From positions 248,001 to 312,000 of the forward strand of contig NZ_JBHYRS010000001.1 in NCBI RefSeq assembly GCF_047974105.1: a DNA stretch of 64,000 nucleotides, written 5' to 3'. The number at the start of each line of letters is the position of its first letter. The first letter of the stretch is position 1. The translations under genes were made by a program, and so were the position numbers. The notes beneath the pieces were generated by a model, which did no database searches, had not been told where the DNA came from, and saw only the letters and a program-made list of their open reading frames with translations. Positions 57,676 to 64,000 of this stretch are shown in pieces. Origin of the DNA: Mitsuokella sp047974105. Its GTDB lineage: Bacteria; Bacillota; Negativicutes; Selenomonadales; Selenomonadaceae.

Positions 57676-58428
57676 TTATTCTGTGAGCCGGCGAAAGGCG
57701 CGGCTGCCCCAGATGAGCCCGATAAAGGCATAAGCGAATAACACGAGCAGGGAAAGCATCGATACTTCCGCATCGCTGCCGAGGCCGCGCAGGAGATAAC
57801 TCGTATGCGTCAGCGGCAAAAGCTCGATAAAAAAGCGTACAAACGCAGGCAGTGTCTGCGTCGAGAAAAACGTGCCGCAGAGGAAGGACATCGGCAGCAG
57901 GATGTACGTATTGACCTGTGCCATCTCTTCATACGTGCTGATCTTCATTGCCGCTAAGAAGCCAATCTCGGCAAAAACAATGCAATTGAGCACGAGAACC
58001 AGCAGGAAAAGCGGCGTCATCGAAAAATGTGCCCCAAAAAGCAAAGCGAGCACAACAATGATGGCCGAGGAAATCAAGGCGCGCAGCACGGCAGCCAGCA
58101 CCTTGCCGATGAGGAAGGCATCGGGCCAGATTGGCGCGATGATGTATTCCTCAAGGCTCTTATGATAAATTCGCTCGGCATGCACGGGCGTGATGCTGTT
58201 GAAGCTGATATTCATCGAGTTCAGGGCGAGGATGCCCGGCACGAGGAAATCGAGGTACGAGCCCGCGCCGACATCGATGCTGCGGCCGAGGCCCCAGCCA
58301 AACGCCACAAGGTAGAGCATCGGCGCGACCATGCGCGACAAAATGAATTTGGTCATACGGCGCCTTAAAACGACCCAGTCGCGCCAAAATACGGTCCAGA
58401 TATCCAAAAGGTTGTTCCGGATGTTCAT
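57676..58428 (-). CDS. ABC-2 type transporter permease (YadH/NodJ-like)
   Basis: The 250-aa protein has six predicted membrane helices and the ABC-2 signature region LPLTHTSYLLRGLG. It overlaps the upstream ATPase by 4 bp (ATGA), so the two form an exporter. The substrate is unknown; relatives move polysaccharides, lipids or drugs. Confidence 0.9.
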   Translation of the reverse strand: MNIRNNLLDIWTVFWRDWVVLRRRMTKFILSRMVAPMLYLVAFGWGLGRSIDVGAGSYLDFLVPGILALNSMNISFNSITPVHAERIYHKSLEEYIIAPIWPDAFLIGKVLAAVLRALISSAIIVVLALLFGAHFSMTPLFLLVLVLNCIVFAEIGFLAAMKISTYEEMAQVNTYILLPMSFLCGTFFSTQTLPAFVRFFIELLPLTHTSYLLRGLGSDAEVSMLSLLVLFAYAFIGLIWGSRAFRRLTE

Positions 58429-59195
58429 CTTCTGCCCCCTTCGCGCTTGTCTTTTTCCGCCGTCAGCGCCAAAAAGACTTCCTCAAGATTCGGCAGGTCC
58501 ATCTTTTCACGCAGATGTGCGGGCGTATCGAGGTCGACGAGCTCGCCTTTCGCGAGAATCGCCACGCGGTCGCAGAGGGCTTCGGCCTCTTCAATATAAT
58601 GCGTCGTCAGGAAAACCGTCACGCCGTTTTTTGCCATATCGCGCACGAGCGACCAGATGCGGCGCCGGACCTGCGGGTCAAGAGCCACGGTCGGCTCATC
58701 GAGAAACAGGATGCGCGGTTTGTGTATGAGTGCGCGCATGATGAGCAGGCGGCGCTTCATGCCGCCCGACAGCCGGCGCACGCCGTCGTTGATGACATCC
58801 GTGAGCTCGACATAGCGCAGGAGCTCCTCGATGCGCGCTTCGCGTTCCTTTTTGCCCATATGATGGAGTCTTGCGTGCAGTTCGAGGTTTTCCCCGACCG
58901 TGAGGTCCTGATCGAAATTGACATGCTGCGGCACGACGCCGATAAGCGATTTGATTTCCCTGGCATTCGTACTCGTATTGAGCCCGTCGTAGAGAATCGT
59001 GCCGCCCGTCGGCTTTGTCTGCATGGTCATCATGCGGATGGTCGTGGTCTTGCCGGCGCCATTCGGGCCCAAGAGGCCGAAGATTTCTCCTTTTTCTACG
59101 GACAAAGTCAAATCCCTGACCGCAGTTTTCCAAATTTCTTTCCCGGACTTATCTTGATGCGGGAATTTCTTGACAAGGTGGTTGAGTTCTATCAT
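58425..59195 (-). CDS. ABC transporter ATP-binding protein (CcmA/YadG-like)
   Basis: The 256-aa protein has Walker A LGPNGAGKTTTIRMM (about 40-54), LSGGMKRRLLIMRALIHKPRILFLDEPTVALDP, and the H-loop in LTTHYIEEAEALCDRVAIL. It powers the ABC-2 permease encoded next. I start at ATG 59195 (MIELNHLVKKFP), as in the family. The open frame extends far upstream but has no matching homology, and no well-spaced Shine-Dalgarno is visible at the chosen start. Confidence 0.92.
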   Translation of the reverse strand: MIELNHLVKKFPHQDKSGKEIWKTAVRDLTLSVEKGEIFGLLGPNGAGKTTTIRMMTMQTKPTGGTILYDGLNTSTNAREIKSLIGVVPQHVNFDQDLTVGENLELHARLHHMGKKEREARIEELLRYVELTDVINDGVRRLSGGMKRRLLIMRALIHKPRILFLDEPTVALDPQVRRRIWSLVRDMAKNGVTVFLTTHYIEEAEALCDRVAILAKGELVDLDTPAHLREKMDLPNLEEVFLALTAEKDKREGGRR

Positions 59196-59360
59196 ATCAA
59201 TATAAACTGCCTTTCTCTGCAGCCATGCTGGCATGCATACAGTACCTTTTATTTTCGCACAAAATTTTCTATCTGAAAAGGTGTTTGGAGAGGATTTCCC
59301 CAAAAGACGGCGAATAATTCTCATATACCGAAAACAGGCTTCGGTCAAGGAGGAATCTTT

Positions 59361-59867
59361 ATGAGTGTACGTGAAGTAAATGAAAAATTTAAGCGGCTGC
59401 CTCTCGGCCTGCCCCTGACGGTCAGCGGCCTTGCGACCATCGCGACGATTTTTGCCGGCAAGAAAGTCCACATTGCCTGCGGCGCGGTCTGGGGCGCTCT
59501 GTCCATCCTGCACGGCCTGCAGCACGCCGGCAAGATGAAACACGATGTCACGAGCATCGTGGGACGCACGGCCAAAAAAGCTGCGGACAAGGCCGAGGAT
59601 ATTTCCCTGCACGCCTTCCTCGCCGGTACGGACATCCAGAGCTATCTGCCCGGCCGCGTGCGCGTCTACAATCTCGCGCTCGCCGGCAACGAAAAACTTG
59701 CGAAGCAGCTGACCGATTTCGTCAAGTCATTTGCGGGAATCAAGGATGCACTTGTCTCCCTGCCGACCGGCGGCATGCTGATCACCTACGAGCCGGAAAC
59801 GCTGCGCAAGAATCCGCACCTCGCCCATGTCGAAAAATTCATCGCCGAGCACGCCAAAATCAAATAA
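59361..59867 (+). CDS. HMA_2 domain protein (heavy-metal-associated-like)
   Basis: The 168-aa protein has two hydrophobic stretches (about 17-32 and 35-50) and a C-terminal HMA-like beta-alpha domain (about 95-168: SYLPGRVRVYNLALAGNEKLAKQ...LVSLPTGGMLITYEP) without the CxxC metal pair. Such proteins often occur with P-type ATPases, but none is in this window. Function is unknown. AAGGAGG precedes the ATG. Confidence 0.8.
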   Translation: MSVREVNEKFKRLPLGLPLTVSGLATIATIFAGKKVHIACGAVWGALSILHGLQHAGKMKHDVTSIVGRTAKKAADKAEDISLHAFLAGTDIQSYLPGRVRVYNLALAGNEKLAKQLTDFVKSFAGIKDALVSLPTGGMLITYEPETLRKNPHLAHVEKFIAEHAKIK

Positions 59868-59885
59868 TTTGGCTGCTCTATTTTT

Positions 59886-59918
59886 AAAGACTGCTGTCTG
59901 CTGACGGCAGTCTTTTTT
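59886..59918 (+). terminator. Terminator of the HMA_2 gene
   Basis: AAAGACTGC and GCAGTCTTT flank a 12-nt loop and are followed by TTT. Confidence 0.85.
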
Positions 59919-59946
59919 ATTCGGAATGAATTTCATTTCTTAATTG

Positions 59947-59974
59947 TTAACAAGATGTTAACAAATCCTTTGCA
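59947..59974 (+). promoter_or_regulatory. PhoP box upstream of DUF47-pit
   Basis: Two perfect TTAACA hexamers (59947-59952 and 59958-59963) are 5 bp apart, and a third related TTTGCA follows at 59969-59974, again after 5 bp. This matches the Firmicute PhoP box. TTTGCA may double as a -35, with TGTTAG at 59992 after 17 bp as a weak -10, as expected of an activated promoter. Confidence 0.75.
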
Positions 59975-60027
59975 ATTCGCCTGACGATACCTGTTAGACT
60001 GAAGGCAAATACAAAGGAGGAAACATA

Positions 60028-60654
60028 ATGTTCAGTATCAGTAACAAGCATGAGGAGTTCTTTGACTACCTGATGGAAAACGCCGAGAATTTTCACCGCG
60101 GGGCTCTGATTGCGCAGGAAGCCATGACCGATATCAAGAAGCTGCCGCAGCATCTCGATGACATCGTCAATCTCGAGCATAAATCCGACGCGATTAATCA
60201 GGATATCATCCACAAGCTGTCGGTCATCTTCATCACACCGATTGACCGCGAGGACTTTTACCGCCTTACCTGCCATCTCGAGGAATGCATCGACTGCCTG
60301 CAGGGTGCCCTGATGCGTCTGAACATGTACCATATCGATACGCTGATTTCTTCGGCCGGCAAAATCATGGCCCAGATCGTCACGATGTCGGAGGAACTCA
60401 AGGTCCTGTTCTCCCTGCTGAAGAACATCGACCGCAATGAAGCCGAGCTCATGGCCCGCGCCGACCACCTCGGCAAGCTCGAATCCGAAGTCGACCACAT
60501 CTACCGCGAAGAGATTTCCGACCTGTTCGATGGCACGAAAGACCTTTTCGATGTCATCCGCTGGAAAGATATTTTAGCTACGCTTGAAGATACGGCCGAC
60601 AAAGTCGAAGAACTCTCCAACATCATTAAAGAGGTGACGATGAAGTATGCCTGA
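60028..60654 (+). CDS. DUF47 family protein (PhoU-like, Pit accessory)
   Basis: The 208-aa protein is all-helical and PhoU-like, with EHKSDAINQDIIHKL and EEISDLFDGTKDLFDVIRWKDILATLEDTADKVEELSNII. DUF47 proteins accompany Pit transporters and are thought to control them. It overlaps pit by 8 bp and follows a PhoP box. AAGGAGG lies 8 nt before the ATG. Confidence 0.93.
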   Translation: MFSISNKHEEFFDYLMENAENFHRGALIAQEAMTDIKKLPQHLDDIVNLEHKSDAINQDIIHKLSVIFITPIDREDFYRLTCHLEECIDCLQGALMRLNMYHIDTLISSAGKIMAQIVTMSEELKVLFSLLKNIDRNEAELMARADHLGKLESEVDHIYREEISDLFDGTKDLFDVIRWKDILATLEDTADKVEELSNIIKEVTMKYA

Positions 60655-61639
60655 TACGTCACTCATCATCCTCGTCGTCATCCTCGCGCTGACTTTCGAC
60701 TTTATCAACGGCTTCCACGATACGGCGAACGCCATCGCGACCTGCGTCTCGACGCGTGCCATCCGCCCCGGCGTCGCCATCATTGGCACGGCTGTGCTGA
60801 ACTTTCTCGGCGCCATGATTTCCACGGGCGTCGCCAAGACCATCGGCGGCGACATCGTCATGTCGGCTTCGATGATTACCGAAGTCACGATTGTCGCCGG
60901 CCTCATCGGCGCCATCATCTGGAACCTCGTCACGTGGTGGTTCGGCATGCCGTCGAGCTCTTCCCACGCCCTGATTGGCGGCATCATCGGTGCCGTCATC
61001 GTCTCGGCCGGCATTTCCGCACTCAACGGCTGGGGCATTCTCAAAATCGTCCTTTCCCTGATTATTTCCCCGGTGGCGGCGATGATCTGCGGCTACATCC
61101 TTATGAAAATCGTCTTTGCCATCTGTCATTCGTATAAACCGGCCCGCGTCAACCTCACGGCCAACCGCCTGCAGGTTCTCTCGGCCGCACTCATGGCCTT
61201 CTCGCACGGCTCGAACGATGCGCAGAAATCCATGGGTATCATCACCCTCGCCCTGCTGTCCGGCGGTTTCATCGGCACACTTGAAGTACCGGATATCGTC
61301 AAACTGCTCTGCGCTGCGGCCATGGCCTGCGGCACGAGCGTCGGCGGCTGGAAAATCATCCGCACAGTCGGCGGCAAAATCTTCAAGATGCATCCGATTC
61401 ACGGCTTCGCTGCCGACCTCAACTCCTCGCTCGTCATCTTTTCCGCTACGCTCATGCATCTGCCGGTTTCCACGACGCACGTCGTCTCCGGCTCCATCAT
61501 GGGCGTCGGTTCTGCCGAGCGTGTCAAAGCTGTTCATTGGGATGTTGCACGCCAGATGGTCACGGCCTGGGTCATGACCATCCCCTGCACCGCCCTGATG
61601 GGTGCGCTCTCGTACCTCGTGGTACACACATTCTTCTAA
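60647..61639 (+). CDS. pit: Inorganic phosphate transporter, Pit family
   Basis: The 330-aa membrane protein has about ten helices and the two inverted family signatures GFHDTANAIATCVSTRA (about 21-37) and SHGSNDAQKSMGII (about 186-199), plus SSSHALIGGI and STTHVVSGSIMGVG. It imports metal-phosphate with a proton or cation. Coupling to DUF47 and the upstream PhoP box indicates phosphate control. Confidence 0.96.
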   Translation: MPDTSLIILVVILALTFDFINGFHDTANAIATCVSTRAIRPGVAIIGTAVLNFLGAMISTGVAKTIGGDIVMSASMITEVTIVAGLIGAIIWNLVTWWFGMPSSSSHALIGGIIGAVIVSAGISALNGWGILKIVLSLIISPVAAMICGYILMKIVFAICHSYKPARVNLTANRLQVLSAALMAFSHGSNDAQKSMGIITLALLSGGFIGTLEVPDIVKLLCAAAMACGTSVGGWKIIRTVGGKIFKMHPIHGFAADLNSSLVIFSATLMHLPVSTTHVVSGSIMGVGSAERVKAVHWDVARQMVTAWVMTIPCTALMGALSYLVVHTFF

Positions 61640-61680
61640 TTTTGCCCATCCTTCATTTCTTATTTCTTTCACATTTCTCA

Positions 61681-61732
61681 AACACAAAGACACGCTGTGC
61701 CGCGTTGGCGGTCAAGCGTGTCTTTGTGTTTT
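61681..61732. terminator. Bidirectional terminator between pit and the ABC-2 permease
   Basis: AACACAAAGACACGCT and its exact complement flank an 18-nt loop between the two convergent genes. Confidence 0.88.
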
Positions 61733-61753
61733 ATGCAAAATAAATGACTGAAA

Positions 61754-62872
61754 TTACGTTGTCTTATGGCGGAACAGCCAGCCGGCCAGCGGCATCGTCA
61801 GAGCCGCGACGGCCACCATCGGCACGAAGTCGCCGGCAATCTCCGTGAGCCCTGCACCCTCCAGATAAATGCGGCGCACGGCATCGATGACAAAGCGCAT
61901 CGGGTCGGCATACGTGATGACCTGCAGAAACTCCGGCATGTTGTTGACCGGCGTCACGAGGCCCGACAGCAGCACCATCGGAATCATGAGCACGAGCAGA
62001 TAGACGAGGACCTGCTGCATGTTCTTCGCGACCGACGAAATGGAAAGGCCAAGCCCCGTCGTGCTGACCATGAAGATAAACAGCGTCAAAAACAGCGTGA
62101 ACAGACTACCGGCAAACGGTACCTCGAACCAAAACCGCGCAATGAGGAAGACCATCGCGGCCTGAAACAGGCCGACGAGCACCGGCGGCGTCGCCTTGCC
62201 GATGAGAATTTCCGTCGGCGAGAACGGCGTGACGAGCAACTGGTCAAACGTCCCCTGCTCACGCTCCTTCGCAATCGAGAGGCCCGCGAGGAACATGACC
62301 TGCACAAAGGCAATCATCGCGAGGAAGGAAGGCAGGAACGTCCAGCGCGAGAGCTGGTTCGGATTGAACCACGTGCGCGTCTCGATGGAAACGGGCAGGC
62401 TGGCATAGCCTTTTTCCTCACTCCACGAAGCGGCAATCTGCGTGATGTAGCTCTTGACCATGCCCGCAATCATCGGATTGCGCCCATCCGTGATGACCTG
62501 CACGGGAGCCTGTTCCCCATGTTCCAGTTTTTTCTCGAAGTCTTCGGGCACAATGACGCCGCCGAGGACGTCACCGGCATCGATGAGCGTGCTGACTTCC
62601 TGCACATTGCCGCAGACCGCATAGCACGAAAACGTCGGAGCACCGGCGATATGTGCAAGAAAATCACGCGAAGATGCTGTCGCCGAATTGTCGACGACGG
62701 CATACGGCACTTCCTCGATATTGTAATTGGCCGCATAGCCGAACAAAAAACCTTCAATAATAACCGGCATGACCAGCTGCGTGCGCATGCGCGGGTCCTT
62801 AAAAAGCGACAGCAGCTCTTTCTGGCAGATGAAATAAAGATGGCGCAGGAAACGCTGCAGCGAAAAATTCAT
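61754..62872 (-). CDS. ABC-2 type permease (YhhJ/YbhR-like), second subunit
   Basis: The 372-aa protein has one N-terminal helix (about 28-48), a large extracytoplasmic domain (about 50-170) and five to six C-terminal helices including FDQLLVTPFSPTEILIGKATPPVLVG, typical of the YbhS/YbhR class. It overlaps the next permease by 4 bp (ATGA), so the two probably form a heterodimeric exporter. The ATPase is expected beyond the window edge. Confidence 0.92.
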   Translation of the reverse strand: MNFSLQRFLRHLYFICQKELLSLFKDPRMRTQLVMPVIIEGFLFGYAANYNIEEVPYAVVDNSATASSRDFLAHIAGAPTFSCYAVCGNVQEVSTLIDAGDVLGGVIVPEDFEKKLEHGEQAPVQVITDGRNPMIAGMVKSYITQIAASWSEEKGYASLPVSIETRTWFNPNQLSRWTFLPSFLAMIAFVQVMFLAGLSIAKEREQGTFDQLLVTPFSPTEILIGKATPPVLVGLFQAAMVFLIARFWFEVPFAGSLFTLFLTLFIFMVSTTGLGLSISSVAKNMQQVLVYLLVLMIPMVLLSGLVTPVNNMPEFLQVITYADPMRFVIDAVRRIYLEGAGLTEIAGDFVPMVAVAALTMPLAGWLFRHKTT

Positions 62873-63993
62873 GGCTCCACCTTCTTCCGCGTCATATGAA
62901 AGGCCCAGCCGAGGAAAAACAGCGCAAATAAGACGAGAATCGCCGTGTCGCGCGCAATGAGCGGCCAGTAATTGCCCGACAGAAACAGCGATTTCATGAG
63001 CTCGAGGTAATACGTCGTCGGGATAAGGCTGCTGACGACGCGAATCGCCGCGGGCTCCGCGTGCAGGTCAAACAGGAAGCCCGACAGCACGACCGACGGC
63101 AGGAAGCTGATCATCAGCGAGACATGGCACGCGAGGAACTGATTTTTCGTCAGGGCTGAGATGACGAGGCCAATGCCAAGCGATACGACGAGGTAGAGCA
63201 TCGACTCGCCGATAATCAGTACGAGCGAACCGCGCATCGGCAGGTCGTAAAGTTCACGGCCAACCACCAGACAGAGCAGCATGCCAATCATGGCGATGAC
63301 AAAGTACGGAATGGTCTTCGCGAGAATCAGCTCCAAAATCTTCATCGGCGTGACAAAAAGCGACTCAAACGTACCGCGCTCCCATTCGCGCGCCATGACG
63401 ACGGAAGTCAGGAACACGCCGCTGATGGTCAGCACGAGCATGAGAATGCCCGGCACGTAAAACCACGTGCTCGTATTCGCATCATTGAACCAGATGCGCG
63501 GGACAATCTCGATGCCGCCGGCCGCCAGGCCGTGCTTCGCGCCTTCTGACGCGGCCCACGTCAGGATGCCCGCTTCAAAATACCCCTGCGCACTCATGGC
63601 CGTCGTCGCTTCCGTGCCGTTGAGGATAACCTGCAGTTTGCCTTTGCCCTCGGCAAAACGCGCCGAAAAGTCAGGCGGCACGACGAGCATCGCATCGACC
63701 TTGTGCTTTCGTATCATCGCTTCGCCTTCCTGCAGGGACGGGACAAAGACGGGCTGAAAATACTCTGAGCCCTGCGTAAAGCTCACGGCCTGACGCGCGA
63801 GCGGCGAGCTGTCCTCGATGACCACGGCCGTGGGTACATTCTTGACATCAAGGCTCATGCCATAGCCAATGATGAGAATGAGCACCAAAGGCAGGACAAC
63901 GCCCAAAGCCAGACTGCTGTTGTCGCGCAGGAGTTCGCGCGTCTCCTTGCGTATGAGCGCGAGCAGACGCCGCCAGAATCCACTTGTCATCAT
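62869..63993 (-). CDS. ABC-2 type permease (YhhJ/YbhS-like), first subunit
   Basis: The 374-aa protein has the same architecture as its partner: N-terminal helix (about 25-45), extracytoplasmic domain (about 46-175) and C-terminal helices with FESLFVTPMKILELILAKTIPYFVIA. The start ATG at 63993 is 7 bp from the window edge, so an upstream overlapping ATPase gene, usual for this system, cannot be seen. An ATG one codon later is also possible. Confidence 0.92.
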   Translation of the reverse strand: MMTSGFWRRLLALIRKETRELLRDNSSLALGVVLPLVLILIIGYGMSLDVKNVPTAVVIEDSSPLARQAVSFTQGSEYFQPVFVPSLQEGEAMIRKHKVDAMLVVPPDFSARFAEGKGKLQVILNGTEATTAMSAQGYFEAGILTWAASEGAKHGLAAGGIEIVPRIWFNDANTSTWFYVPGILMLVLTISGVFLTSVVMAREWERGTFESLFVTPMKILELILAKTIPYFVIAMIGMLLCLVVGRELYDLPMRGSLVLIIGESMLYLVVSLGIGLVISALTKNQFLACHVSLMISFLPSVVLSGFLFDLHAEPAAIRVVSSLIPTTYYLELMKSLFLSGNYWPLIARDTAILVLFALFFLGWAFHMTRKKVEP

Positions 63994-64000
63994 GACTCCG

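Noticed and set aside
58425..59612. Longer version (395 codons) of the YadG-like ATPase
   Set aside because: The extra 139 residues precede the conserved start MIELNHL, contain no domain and overlap the divergent HMA_2 gene.

Overview
The window reads as chromosomal DNA from a diderm Firmicute of the class Negativicutes, most likely Selenomonadaceae (Mitsuokella/Selenomonas-like). Three tRNA-synthetase loci carry T-box leaders and the gene order follows the Bacillus phoH-ybeY-era-recO-glyQS-dnaG-sigA-trmK-nif3 backbone, which says Firmicute. An O-antigen ligase, an LptA/OstA-like protein and a lipid A phosphoethanolamine-transferase-like protein say outer membrane. The DNA is GC-rich with TTG and GTG starts; one stretch (about 5.3-7.5 kb) is visibly AT-richer. 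The genus is an inference.

Layout. 1-5.2 kb: T-box-controlled valS, then folC and an O-antigen ligase cut by the window edge, all on the minus strand. 5.3-10.6 kb: an accessory block with a membrane sulfatase/phosphoethanolamine transferase, an XRE regulator and two tandem paralogous PAS-GAF-GGDEF diguanylate cyclases. 10.9-19.2 kb: a sodium:solute symporter with a structured leader, a small membrane protein, uvrA, a Bcr/CflA-type MFS exporter and uvrB. 19.3-23.1 kb: T-box leuS and a YitT protein. 23.1-42.8 kb: the conserved housekeeping backbone (nif3, trmK, tRNA-Asn, rpoD, dnaG, dgt, lptA-like, glyS, glyQ, ppx, a ppx-like gene with ppk1, recO, DUF502, era, ybeY, phoH). 43-52.4 kb: bioB, desulfoferrodoxin, a DUF2156 protein, a lone dhaM-like gene, purL, a YhcH-family gene and an Lrp-aminotransferase pair. 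52.5-64 kb: a small membrane protein, tRNA-Arg, a two-SBP GGDEF receptor, udk, metal ABC permease and ATPase, a YadGH-like ABC-2 exporter, an HMA_2 protein, a DUF47-Pit phosphate importer, and two ABC-2 permeases running off the right edge.

How the genes connect. Phosphate is the clearest theme: the ppx-like/ppk1 operon and the DUF47-pit operon each follow TTAACA-type direct repeats with an 11-bp period, typical of PhoP boxes, so polyphosphate synthesis and phosphate uptake are probably co-regulated. Second-messenger signalling is prominent, with three diguanylate cyclases. The two tandem cyclases share an AAACA-N3-TGTTT palindrome at the same distance from their -10 boxes, and a related palindrome lies in the intergenic region of the neighbouring XRE regulator. 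No mobile element, CRISPR array, rRNA or phage gene was seen. The best candidates for something undescribed are the promoter-hairpin-terminator leader of the symporter at about 12.4-12.6 kb and the catalytically degenerate Ppx/GppA-like protein translationally next to Ppk1.
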